The position numbers were made by a program, and so were the translations under genes. Under the pieces are notes generated by a model that searched no databases, was not told the origin of the DNA, and saw only the letters and a list, made by a program, of their open reading frames with translations. A stretch of DNA of 64,000 nucleotides from Cyprinodon diabolis. Lineage: Eukaryota > Chordata > Actinopteri > Cyprinodontiformes > Cyprinodontidae. Positions 22,451 to 33,863 of the stretch are shown here, piece by piece (the stretch's first letter is position 1; each line of letters starts with the position of its first letter). The stretch is from positions 19,810,974 to 19,874,973 of the forward strand of contig CM060065.1 of NCBI GenBank assembly GCA_030533445.1. The letters run 5' to 3'.

Positions 22451-25400
22451 CACATATAGCTCTTCTGTATATATATTAAAGATACAATGTGCACGTCCCA
22501 GAGATTTTTTTATTAAACATAACGATCATAATTCAGTCAAAGATTAGAAAACAATAATATATTTCCTAATTGTGAAATTGCTATCCTCAATTAATTCCAA
22601 GTAAAAGTAACAAAATACACACACAAAAACTATAATTAATTTTAATGAAATATTTTTTTAAAGCACCAAAAGCCAAACAATCATGGTTAAACTTTTATCA
22701 AAAGAAACAGAAACACTTGAGATCTGCTGCCTAACATGATTATCATCTGCTAATAAAGTCATTTAAGCACCAAATTGCTGTAAAAATGCATAAGAACTAA
22801 AACAAAGATGAAAGTAATAAAATGTATTTTGAAGAGGGGCAGTTTGGAAATCAGGCTGACCATTTATCTATCATCAGAAAAACGGACAGGACGGGGAAAG
22901 AGAGGAATTCATGGCGTGGAAAGTGCTGGTGGATATCCTTAGTTCTGTTTTCAAGCTCAGACCAGCTTCTGCCTTGTCTTTTTTTTGTTTTAAATGAATT
23001 GTTTACATTTTGAGCATTTTTACCGTCTTTTAAAAAGGTTTTGCTGTTAATTTGCTTCACCTTCATAGTTAAATTTATATAATAAGTATATAGAAAGTAG
23101 TCTGAACTGATATTTCTAAAACCCAAATTATTAAGACACTGTATCAAGCAAACAAATAAGTCTAACTTAGCTTTATTGCACAAAATATTAATGATGTAAA
23201 GCATTAGTCCTTGTTTTCAATTAAACAGATTTTTTGTTCTATCAGTGGTGTCTTTTTTAGAAGAGTCAAGCTTATATTCTCTTATGAAAATGCCTCCAGA
23301 GGGGAGAAATGTTGGAAACGGTTGGGTTTGCTGATTAAGCTTGGTAGCTGATTAAAAATTAAAAAAAAGGAATATTGCAGGTAGAATACAACAACATATT
23401 TTATTTCCTAAACAAAAAGATAGAGGTTTTGGGGTTTACATAAACTTTCTTTTTCTTTAGCACCATAACACCTCCTGTTGTTTTCCTTGGTGTTTGAGCT
23501 CAAGGAGGTCTCACAGTTTATAGGGCTTGTTCTTCAGTTAGAAACATGACCAAGGGATGTCGGACATCTTTATAAAAACTGTTTTTATCTCATCTGCAGT
23601 GCTGGATGTTGACAATCAGATCTTTCATTAATGTTTAGCAGTACAAGCTGTTTGACCACAGCAGACCCAAAAGGGTCTCCTTGTCTTCAAAGGTTTCCAT
23701 AATCCTTCTTCCTCTTCCTCTTTCTTCCCACTGAAGGCTGAAAGTGCTATTGATCTGATCGGGGGGGGCTGATGCCAGCTGTGCTCCACTTGTCATAGCA
23801 GTACTTTTTAAAGCTTGTCTTTCCTCTGCAGTTTTGCTGCTCAGGGACAATTTTTTCAGGTCTTTCAGTTTTCAGTTGGGATTTCCTCTTTTACTCCCAG
23901 GGATCCTTCGCTCCTATTCAGATATGACTGGTAGCCTCCCTTTGTCATTTCACTGAGACACTGAGATCCACTTCTTAGCCCTCACGGTTAGTATTCTTAA
24001 CAGCCAAATGATGTTACTTCAGTAATTTTTTTCTGCTTAAAATTATGCTTCTATGAGTTCTTTTTTTTTCAGTATCTTGACCACATTTTAACTTTAATAA
24101 TGTCCCTAATCTCTTTAAATCTTTCCTACTTGCTGTTTGTTAAGACATGCTTCCTATCATCCTTTAATTCTTCAACCAGAAGAATACTTCTATAACCATC
24201 TCTGGCTTCCAGTAACTTCTAGAGAAGCTGCTGTCTGCTGCATATTGTTTATTTGAGGTGTTAAATTATTTCCTTTAGGACTTTTGCTATATTAACCCTA
24301 TAACTCTTTGCAGCTTGTTATGCTGATAAGTTAATTTATCCTCCAGACCAGTCGGCATGCTTGGATAATAAATGACAAGTTCAGAGATGGATAATCAAGG
24401 TTCAGAAAGTAAAAAGCCTGAAAAGAGATTAGTTCTGATAAAGTGAACAGACTGAAGGGGAAAAAAAGGCAAAGTTTCACCTTCTGGTCCTGGATTATTA
24501 ATCTCTGTTATATTTTTTTTCCCCTCTGCCTAAAAGCAGGAAGACATTTCATCCAACAGAGGGTGCTGAATAACTCCACTCATTTTTGTCTTTACATTTG
24601 CTTAGTTTTCCTGATGTGTTACATAATACATTAAAATCAATAAAAAAATCTGATGACATTTGATAATCATAATAATTCTGTTAGATATTTGCTTTAATTT
24701 ATACCCATCTCCATATAAAAGGTTTTACACAAATAAAATAAAAATAATTTATATTCTTCTAAAATGTACCCAAAAAAGGCAGGGTGTGCTGATAACTCCT
24801 GGTAGTTCATCTGGGCTTTCCTAGAGGATTCAGAAAAAACAAAACAAAAAAAACTTCTGTGTACCCAGGGATAGAACAAGAATGTATTATTTTAGAATTG
24901 AACTATGGTTTGCATTGTTTTTTAAATAAATGTAAAAAAGAAGTGTGCACATCACCAAACAGTTTTAAAATATGTTTCACAGAAACGCAAAGTTTAAAAC
25001 CTAAATAGTTTTAAGAAAATAGGAAATGGAGATGCAATCATACGCACCCTAACGCATCCTTATTAGGTTAACTGAACAATTAGGACAGAAAAGTAAATAA
25101 ACACCTGAGAGGTTTTTCTTGCTCTATTTCAAAAACCCACTAGCTAACCATATATAAGACACTAAGCACCAAATTCACCTTTATATTTAAAAGTTATTAG
25201 GTTTACACTAAAAAAGGCAACTCGTGTCAAGATTAAATGAGGATCATCATCACATTGCAATTTTAAACCCACCAAAAATAATCAATTTAGGATGCTGAAA
25301 AAAAAGAACAGAAGGTTGGACATTTGTGTTATTTTTAAAGATTTTTCTTTTCTTACAGTTTTTTTTTTGTGCAATTGTCAAACTGACTAATATAACAGCC

Positions 25401-28400
25401 TGGGCAAAATGTGATTCTCAAACAGACTTTACCCCCAAACCATTAATCTTCTACGAAAGAGATATTACTCTGGTTTCTTATCAGTCATTTTCTGGGTTTT
25501 TCCATTTTTTCTTAACCAAATGACTGTCAGACTGTCATATGACAGTTTTGTCTACAGTTTATAGTTTATTTAACAGTTTTTTTTTTTCTAAAAGAAGTAA
25601 GAAACCATGGCACACTGTGATGAGTAATGAGACCTTCATGGAAATTACCCTTTATGCTGAAAGCAAAATAGTTTTCCCATACTGTTGTTTTAAACCGAAG
25701 CAAGAAATGGGAGAAAAAGGTTTTTACTAAAAGAGGAGCCTGAAGCTGAAATGAAAACTGCTGCTTATTGTAAGAAAATGTAGTTTGGAAACCAAATCTA
25801 AAGAGACGAAGGGTGCCTCTAGCCTTTAAAATTTATTTTTTATTTTTACAGCATCTAGTTCTGTTTCTTACATACAGTAGATATGAAGTAAATATTTCTG
25901 AATAAAGAGTTATAAAGCCTGTGTGTATATTGAAAGTGGTTTGTGGAATTAGATATTTAGCAGTGCTGGATTTTCCACCAGAAAGCTGCACCCACGCTTT
26001 CTTTCAGTCATCTAATTATAGAACAACGGTATTACAATAGGGGAAACAAATGTCAGTTTGTTTCTGTGTAAGAGGAGTCTGTTATATATTATTAAACAAT
26101 TTTTGCCTTTTGCCTTCGACAACAAAACAAAGAAAAAACACAGTTAGCTTCTAACGAATTCAAGACGATGACTCTGTGGGGTTTGTGTGAAGTTTTCCCA
26201 GGGGTGCGACATATGTTTCGTTCTGTGGTGAGAGATCAAGGCAGGATGACGCCACTGATAGCTGGAAATGATATCTGATTGTATCAGCTGTATGTCTGTC
26301 AGGCCTCATGCATATATCCCACGTATGACAGGAAAACAGAGTGAAGTCAGACCTCGGTGCCCACGTGGAAACGGATCTCTGCAGAGCAATGCACAGCAAG
26401 CTGACTTTTTTTCTCTCTCTTCTGTCCCTTGTGAATAGACATGCAGAGGGGCTTTCATTTCTGATTTCCTCGTAGTATTTCGTAAAGAACTGAAAGTGTG
26501 TGAGGTTATGAAATGCTCTTTGACATCTTATTTGATCCTTTCCATCAAAGACAAAACAGAGACTTGGGACCGGTTTTCAGTTCAAGACCTGAAGTGATGT
26601 TGGCCAGTTTTTGACATGGAAAACTTGCCCTGTTTTTAACCCTATTCCAACAGTATAGACTAAAACCTTTGAAATGAAATCCTTCCTAAATTTGTTCTCT
26701 GAAAGGCGAGCCAGTCAGAAGGAACCGTCTATGTGTTTGAAAGGCTGTGAATTTCCAGTATATGAAGGGGGGGTCCCTGGCTGCATCCGGGCTCCTTCCC
26801 CGCCTCCTCATGTACTTTCAGTCTTTCCCTTTTTTCTTTATATTCTGTCATTTGATTCATGCTTCCTCTTTGACACAGTTGCAGGAATGTAATGTGTACA
26901 GTGCGACAGTGGTTCACTGGGTCAGACTGATGAAAATGCATGAAGCTAAAGAGTGCAGCATGTCGTATCTCATGCTGTTAATGCTGAGGATAGGTTGGTG
27001 GGGTGCAGGGTGTGAGAAGGGAAGGGGAGGCACCTTATTTCTGAGAAGCAGATCACTATGACTGGATCCCCACAACTAACACAACGGGGCAGTTCGATTC
27101 AGGACAACCTGCAACAGAGGCCTGGTATGAGGATTGTCGTGCATCCTCAAGTCATTTATTAGAAAAGGGTCTTGTTCAAAATCCCCACAGGTGACACTCC
27201 TATAACTGTCAAACAGAAATCCAGTTCATTTCAGGACCGTGCTAAGTCATAAGGTTTGATAAAAGGGGGTATGGTAAGAAATGGCTCCTTTATATTCATC
27301 TGGGTAATAGTGAAAATGTGAAAGTGAATCATTTTCAGTCAGAATACCTAATAAGCCATAAACACAGACTACATAACAACAGCCATAGGCGCCCTGTTAC
27401 ATTTAGGTCCATGAGCTGAGATACACAAGGATCAAGGATAATATTGTGGCTTGAGGACAGTTTGCCATTTGCTTTGGTTTATAAACTTTACTAAACACCC
27501 AATGATAACCAAGGTCAGTTTTTTAGCAAAATAGTTTTTCTTTAAAAGCTTCAAGATTTTGGAAGCCTTCTATGCAACTTGAGGATAAAACAACCATTAT
27601 ACTGTATATCCACCACCAGATGAACAATAAGCATGAGTGGTATCTGGTTAAACATTCCCTGACATTAGACTGACTAATAAATTCCTGTCCACTCTAATCT
27701 CCACTCAAACCATTCTTATAGACAACTAAGAGGTTTGTGATTGCCCTAACTGCACAGGGTGAGACAATAATACTCCAAGTCAGAGAGCGGAGCTGTGCAA
27801 ACAGTAGATGAAGAAATGAGGGGTCAGTGCATCAATGAAAGAATAACTCCTTTTTGAGAAAAACAGTAAAGAGAGATCTAATATTCAGGGAAAACAAGAA
27901 CGGGTGCATTCATATTTTTGGAATTAATCCCTTTGAACTTTTTCTGTTATAGCTTGTTTCTTCTTCTGTTTCTCTGAGTGTTTAAACCTGATTAAATCCC
28001 TTTTATGAAGTTTTAGTGAAAACCTCCCAACTCTGAACTAAAAGCTGCTTTGATTGAGTTAAAACATGTTTGCCTGCTTGTCATATGCTCCAGACGGCCT
28101 GCATTCAGCAGAGCTCTGCCTTAACGCGATGGCATGTTTTCTTCTCTTTTACAGAAAAATAGGTCTCTGTGTCAAGTCCTATTTATACCCCAGATAAACT
28201 GGAAGCTGTGGATAATTTATAAAGTTCCTCAGGCACTTTGATCAATTTCAAAAAAGTCTAATTTACATAAACTGCTTTAAGAGTATGTTTTTAGGAATCA
28301 TTAGTTGTGCCAGCCAATAACTGCTGGTAACCAAAATCATCTCTGTTTCTTTATCTTTGTCCTGAAATCATGTTATTTTCCTGATATAATCAACTTGTAA

Positions 28401-29096
28401 AGTATTATTTAACCAAAGTAACTGAGATGTATATGAATGAACCAAGAAGAAAAAGTGACTGATTTTCTGGGAGCTCCTCTCATGCATTTTTATGCGCCAA
28501 AGAGGTAGAGGAGCTATTCATGGTGTTAAAAAAAAGTATGGCTTTACTCTAAAAGTGAAAACATCTGCATTAACTATTTTTTTTCTTTGCAGAAACAAAC
28601 TAAACATGACAAACTTTCAGAATTAGTTAACACAGCTTGTAATCTAACATTCATGTAAATTGTATTTGCACAATGTCTTCCAACAAAAAAAAAATCCTCT
28701 CTATTATGGAAGTACATCTGTGTCGCTGGGATTTGAATTAAAAATGCCATTGAAATTTAAATGTTGTATCTTTGTACTTACTGTTACAGTGTTAAAATAT
28801 ATTCAGAACACATTTTGACTTAAAAAAAATCATTGTCATTATTTCTACACAGTTGAAATTTCATTTGTTTATTTTCTCTTCAATTTACTATTTCAAAGTG
28901 ATTACATTTTCAATACTTATTTTTCAGTTTAATTTTTCAGTGTTAAAAAAATGCATCAAAACAAATTCAACCATTCAAAATTCAAACTTAATATTTTCAG
29001 CCTCCTGAGATTCAAGTGGCTCTATTTCACCGTCTTAAACTCGGCATCTCAATTCAGTGTAAAAAGGGAAGGGTTACTTCAGGTCACAGACATTAG

Positions 29097-29393
29097 CAAT
29101 GGATTGTGGTGTCCAACACCCAGCCAATCCCGTTACGTTTTCTTAGTCACGTGACGTGACGCTTGTGGCGCTCATACAGAAGGAAAACCAGCATGACGGA
29201 GCCGGTCATGCAAGCTAACGCTAACTCAAATACAGAAAAATGAAAGTAATAAACTCACCGTTGAGTTAGCGTTAGCTTGCATGACTGGCTCCGTGATGCT
29301 GGTTTTCCTTTAGTGTGAGCGCCACAAGCGTCACGTCACGTGCCGAAGAAAACGTAATGGGATTGGCTGGGTATTGGACACCACAATCCATTG
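29097..29393. mobile_element. 297-bp palindromic MITE
   Basis: Two 133-bp arms (29097-29229 and 29261-29393) are reverse complements with only a few mismatches around a 31-bp spacer. Ends read CAATGGATTGTGGTGTCCAA inward. Both arms contain CACGTGACGTGACGC (E-box overlapping CRE-like half sites) and GCTAACGCTAACTCAA. The right end abuts a Tc1 transposase frame exactly at a Leu-Ala-Asn codon run. No clear target-site duplication is visible, so the superfamily is undecided. Confidence 0.8.
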
Positions 29394-29396
29394 GCC

Positions 29397-30140
29397 AGTC
29401 TCAGACACGGCTTTTTCTTTGCCACTCTGCCCTGAAGCCCAGAATCCGGCAGCCGCCTCTTCACTGTAGATGTTGACACTGGTGTTTTGCGGTTACTATT
29501 TAATAAAGATGCCAGTTGGGGACCTGTGAGGCGTCTGTTTCTCAAACTAGAGACTCTAATGTACTTATCTTTTTGCTTAGTTGTGCAACGCGGCCTCCCA
29601 CTTATTTTCTACTCTGGTTAGAGCCTGGTTGTGCTGTCCTCTGAAGGAAGTAGTACACACCGTTGTAGGATATCTTCAATTTCTTAGCAATCTCTCACAT
29701 GGAATAGCCTTCATTTCTAAGACCAAGAATAGACTGTCGAGTTTCAGATGAAAGTTCTCTTTTTCTGGCCATTTTGAGCGTTTAATTGACCCCACAAATG
29801 TGATGCTCCAGAAACTCAATCTGCTCAAAGGAAGGTCAGTAACGAGCAAAACTGTTTTAAGATGTATGAAAATGATTGCAAAAGGGTTTTCTAATCATCA
29901 ATTAGCCTTCTGAGCCAATGAGCAAACACATTGTACCATTAGAACACTGGAGTGATAGTTGCTGAAAATGGGCCTATATACACCTATGTAGATATTGCAC
30001 CAAAAACCAGACATTTGCAGCTAGAATAGTCATTTACCACATTAGCAATGTATAGAGTGTATTTAGTTAAGACTAGTTTAAGGTTATCTTCATTGAAAAG
30101 TACAGTGCTTTTCCTTCAAAAATAAGGACATTTCAATGTC
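29397..30140 (-). pseudogene. Broken Tc1/mariner transposase
   Basis: Read from 29771 leftward, the protein starts MARKRELSSETRQSILGLRN and goes on with EIAKKLKISYNGVYYFLQR and RNRRLTGPQLASLLNS, then KTPVSTSTVKRRL and KKKPCLRLAN. This is the paired-like DNA-binding half of a fish Tc1 transposase. In-frame stops occur after GYSM and after SNQSRK, and everything past residue about 125, including the DDE catalytic part, is missing where the palindromic MITE begins. The stretch 29772-30140 is the 5' untranslated part and ends with AAAAATAAGGACATTTCAAT, typical of a Tc1 terminal repeat. Confidence 0.85.
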
Positions 30141-30335
30141 AGAGTGAGGAGGACTCCAGCAAGCTGCGTTTCCCCATCAGATGGTTTCCCATGCATCTCC
30201 GCACAGCGCAGGTGGCACGATTCACCGCGCAAGCGACAGGAAATGTGCATGCTCGCTAAATGCATGTAACAGCCGTGCTGTGCTCGCGCCACAGGGGAAC
30301 TACGGAGAGCGTGAACGATCTAATGTTGGATAGGT

Positions 30336-30433
30336 GGATGGATGGATGGATAGATAGATGGATGGATGGATGGATGGATGGATGGATGGATGGATGGATG
30401 AATGGATGGATGGATGGATGGATGGATGGATGG
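30336..30433. repeat. (GGAT)n microsatellite
   Basis: Roughly 24 GGAT units with a few interruptions (GATA, GAAT). It produces an apparent DGWMDGWM protein that is not real. Confidence 0.97.
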
Positions 30434-30500
30434 ATCTCCCTTTTGGGAGAAGTAACTAGTAACTATAACTAATTACTTTTTCAAAGTAACGTGCGCAATA

Positions 30501-30504
<4 letters not shown>

Positions 30505-30557
<53 letters not shown>

Positions 30558-30619
30558 CATCTAATTTATATATTAGCATCTAAGCATCTAATTTATATAT
30601 TAGCATCTAAGAGTGTCTA

Positions 30620-30655
<36 letters not shown>

Positions 30656-30712
30656 GTATATATATATGTATATATGTATATATATATGTATATATATATA
30701 TACATATATATA
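30505..30712. repeat. AT-rich compound satellite
   Basis: A pure (AT)n run (about 30505-30554) is followed by three near-copies of TTAGCATCTAAG/TTTATATA and then (TA)n with regular TATG interruptions. Confidence 0.9.
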
Positions 30713-31419
30713 GCCTAATGGTTAAACTGCAGCGACATGTACCGCTTCGCTAAATGAGGCCATAGTACAAAACGGCTTCCGTAACGCATCAAAGAGGTGA
30801 CGATGTTTGGTTACATAGTTAATTTTATGAATAGTATTTCATTAAGAAAACTATATAGTATAAAGATTTTTTACATTAGATTTTTATCATTCGAGCATAA
30901 TGACGATCTCTACAGTCACTATTCTGTCAGCTCTGTGCTTCCGTAGAGCAAAGATGTCTGCCTCAACAAATGCTTAACCCCTTTCCTATATAGCTAATAA
31001 TAAAGAGCCATTTCTGAGGCACCACAAACATAAACATTGAGACTTTTCTTTCGTAGATGATCATAAATAACATACTTGTGTATAATATATTGCATTCCTG
31101 TCAGTAAATGGCTGCAGTTATTACACAACTAGCCTTAAATGTTTTAAACATATTCCTGTTTGAAAAGTAGGCAGAATTGTTTTTTATGTGCTAAGAATCA
31201 AAACTAAACTTGTCAGAGTTTTTTTTTTTTTTTTCTTTTGTTTGACGTGAGAGACTTGTAATAACTATAAAACAGTTGTCACGTTTGTGGATTTTTCTTT
31301 TTTTTGTTGTTGTGCTCATCATAGAAGGGATAAAAAGATGCAGGATGAAGTATCTTTTTCAGTAGGCTGCATTTACATAAAGAAAAAAACCTAGTTGCTT
31401 GGGACTTAATACATAAGGT

Positions 31420-31454
31420 GGGGATTTTCACATGACTCACTCGCAGGTATAAAA
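31420..31454 (+). promoter_or_regulatory. miR-155 host gene promoter (kB-like, AP-1, TATA)
   Basis: Within 35 bp lie GGGGATTTTC (31420-31429, close to an NF-kB site), a perfect AP-1 site TGACTCA (31433-31439) and a TATA box TATAAAA (31448-31454). From the TATA box, transcription should start near 31478. Human MIR155HG (BIC) is known to be induced through AP-1 and NF-kB sites just upstream of its start, so this arrangement supports immune-inducible regulation here. The functional claim is inference; the motifs are seen. Confidence 0.8.
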
Positions 31455-31811
31455 ATGAGACTGACAATTTCAGAAGGCGGCGAGACGACAGAGGCAGACA
31501 ACGAACGGTTGGACAATTAGAGGAAGCGGTACAGGTTAGTATAACGACACAATTTTGGTAAAAGTCTTCGCATAGAGACTTGCTTCTTAGCAGTAATTTA
31601 TTGGTTAGTTCCTCATTCATCAGCCAAAGTTGAAGTAACAGCACCTGCTGCATCCTGTCTGCTCTTAACGGACAACTAGTGGCTCCATATTTTGGCTATT
31701 TTAGACGCTGTAATCATAAAGGGAACTTGATTAAGTAATCCGTCTGATAGTGTTGTCATCTATCATTGAGGTCAACTAAAGATACAGATAATTCTTCTGA
31801 CTTATGTAAAG

Positions 31812-32005
31812 CAAGTCCCTTTAATGACCCACAATGAGGAAATTAACTGTGTGCATTTAACCCCTCCCCTTGGGGAGCAGCAGGCTGGTGGGGTTAAGGG
31901 TTTTGCTCAGGAACCCGGAGTGCAGGCTGTGGGGATCGAACCAGGTACTTGTGAGCTTCTCAGAGCACAAGTGCACTGCTCTAACCACAAGGCCAACACT
32001 CACTA
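31812..32005 (-). mobile_element. tRNA-derived SINE in the miR-155 host intron
   Basis: On the minus strand the sequence begins GTTGGCCTTGTGGTTAGAGC, like a tRNA A box. About 45 nt later it has CTGGTTCGATCCC, a perfect B box. It ends with TTAATTTCCTCATTG and TTAAAG. The body (CCTGAGCAAAACCCTTAACC, then GCTCCCCAAGGGGAG) matches the element at 63385-63690, so both belong to one SINE family. Confidence 0.75.
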
Positions 32006-32382
32006 GAACTAATGCTTAACTGGAGGATTGTGATAGTTAGTTTAAAAGGTAGCCATTTAAAAGGTGAACTAAGCAATGAGGAAATTCATATGTTCAAGTA
32101 TATATGTTTTTTGTTTAACACAGACATTATTTTACATTTCTAAAACAGATGTAATTTCAATTGAGTGAAATAAAATATATATGTATATTTTTTGTTGTTG
32201 TAGCTGACATTCAGATTTGTATAAAGTTTCAGTCAGTGCTGCTCTGTTTCTTATTTAGGCTTAATAGGTTTACCTCAAAACCATAAAATAATCTCACACT
32301 GGAGGACTGATTCTTGCTTTTTTCGCCCCCTGCAGGACAACTCGGACACCAGCAGCGAAGGAGCTTCCGCCCTCTGTGACAG

Positions 32383-32466
32383 TCCCAGGATGAGGTTAAT
32401 GCTAATCGTGATAGGGGTTGTTTATTGGCTGGCACCTAACATGTTAGCATTATCTTCACTCTGGGA
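32383..32466 (+). ncRNA. mir155: pre-miR-155 hairpin
   Basis: Mature miR-155-5p lies at 32396-32419 and agrees with the vertebrate sequence over its full length (seed TAATGCTA; ends GATAGGGGTT). The 3p arm is at about 32433-32454 (ACCTAACATGTTAGCATTAT) and pairs with it. The stem extends outward through TCCCAG at 32383-32388 and CTGGGA at 32461-32466. In mammals miR-155 controls B-cell, T-cell and macrophage responses; the same role in fish is inferred from identity. Confidence 0.97.
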
Positions 32467-33289
32467 GAGCTCAACGCAAAATGAACTGGAGACCATCACA
32501 TGAAGGAGCAACCAAGCATGTGGATGTTTAAAAATAATACCCTGCGTCATCTTTACTTGGGGAAACTTAACGTGACTTATTTTAGTGTTGGGAAAATCCC
32601 TGTTTAAAAAATAAAAAACAACAGAAAAGAGTAGTTGGTTAGTGCCATTTTTATTCTGAATAATGTTGCTATATGTAGTTAATTTGTTATTTTTGAAAAT
32701 GTTCTAATTTTTGTGAGGTGTTTGAGCTATAAAGAATTTTTATACACTCACAGAAATATTTAACCCTAACTTTTAAGAATTATGTAAAATAATTAATAAC
32801 AAAGTTCCATTTGATTTTTTAAATATTTTTAACATAAACAGACCTAATAAACTTTACATGATCCATATGCATCAGTGTAATAAAGCCTATTCTTTTTAAA
32901 TGCATATTCCCTAGGTTTATGTATTCAGCTTTAATATAATTTATTGAATTTAAATGCATATTGTTCTGATTATATATTTAAAATACATTAAGTATATTTG
33001 TTCGAATTACATAGTAATTAGGTTACCTATTCAAGATGAATAACGTGTATGTGTTTAAATTACATAACAATTAAGCTTATATTCAATCAAAATGCATTCG
33101 ATTTATGTATTTATTATTAATATCCCATAATCTTTTTCTATAGGGTTAGGGTTACGATTCATATTCAATGCATTTTTGTATTCACCATGATTGTGTATTT
33201 GTTTGAAATTCAACAACATCTCAATGATGCATACAATCAGACCACCTCATTTATTAACATTAAAGCTTCTCTTCACACAGACATTGTAC

Positions 33290-33710
33290 TCAGCAGGTAG
33301 TGTAGCTCTTCAACCAAGTCATACTTGGAACATGAAAAATGTTTTCTAATATCATTAGAACAAAAGTAAATTATCTGCTCCAACAATGGCAGTAAAGGAC
33401 CTGCTCTTTTTATCTAAAACAAACTACAGGCTCAAGAACATTCAATACATTATCACACATACGATTCACACATCAAAAACTCATCACTTGAGAGGAACAG
33501 GTTTTCCTTTAAGTACATACAATTTCTTGGTCAGTGTGACTGCTCTGTGTTCTGTGGGTATTAATAACTCTATTCAACACTTCAGCAGAATCAAGTAACG
33601 ATCGCAGTAATGGGATATATTGAAAGGACCTGCAATTTTTTGGATCTAGAACAAACTCTACAGGCTCAACAACATTAAACACTTTTTTTAAGCAGAACAT
33701 AGTTAACTGA
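33290..33710 (-). pseudogene. Tandemly duplicated exon-like remnant
   Basis: On the minus strand 33700-33509 reads VEPVEFVLDPKNCRSFQYIP, then LLRSLLDSAEVLNRVI. This resembles an exon (pattern EPxEFxxDxxxxRSFxYIPxL) that I recall next to genes of the adjacent family in other fishes. A second, more decayed copy lies about 229 bp to the left: AAAGGACCTGC, AACAAACTACAGGCTCAA and AACATTCAA at 33394-33448 match 33623-33680. Neither copy has clean splice sites and an open frame throughout. Function is unknown. Confidence 0.4.
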
Positions 33711-33863
33711 GCACCTTCTGTTTCTAGCTTTCTGTGTGTTCGATGTGTGAATCTTCAAGGCTGCGAATGTACAGGAACACTATAAACACTTGGTTATCGG
33801 CATGTATGGGCGGTCTCTTCCTGTACTTCCTACTCCCATCACCGCCCAACCCCCAAAAAATTG

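Larger units (their letters stand above)
18496..31400. other. Gene-poor region between the GPCR and miR-155
   Basis: I find no convincing coding exon on either strand over 12.9 kb. Contents are microsatellites (TC, AT, GGAT), at least three LINE tails, one palindromic MITE, one broken Tc1 element and otherwise unique AT-rich DNA. The open frames here are short, and none shows a known domain except the Tc1 piece. Part of 18.5-19 kb is likely GPCR promoter or 5' UTR. The stretch 22.5-28.9 kb shows nothing I can name. Confidence 0.5.
31476..32635 (+). ncRNA. mir155hg: miR-155 host transcript (BIC), two exons
   Basis: Non-coding exon 1 runs from about 31476 to 31534 (donor GTTAGT), the intron is 31535-32335 and exon 2 starts at 32336 after CCCCCTGCAG. 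A poly(A) signal AATAAA at 32611-32616 places the 3' end near 32635. Exon 2 holds the pre-miR-155 hairpin. The first AUG of the spliced RNA (32390) opens a 37-codon frame that runs straight through the hairpin; see the rejected list. The intron carries a reverse-oriented tRNA-derived SINE. The start site is inferred from the TATA position only. Confidence 0.8.

Noticed and set aside
23635..27061. Several 60-104-codon ORFs in the 23-27 kb region
   Set aside because: No domain, no splice-consistent partners and composition like the surrounding intergenic DNA.
32390..32503. A novel 37-residue secreted peptide gene with its own promoter, intron and poly(A) signal
   Set aside because: The frame coincides with the pre-miR-155 hairpin; positions 32396-32419 are miR-155-5p. 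The promoter and exon structure are those of the miR-155 host gene.
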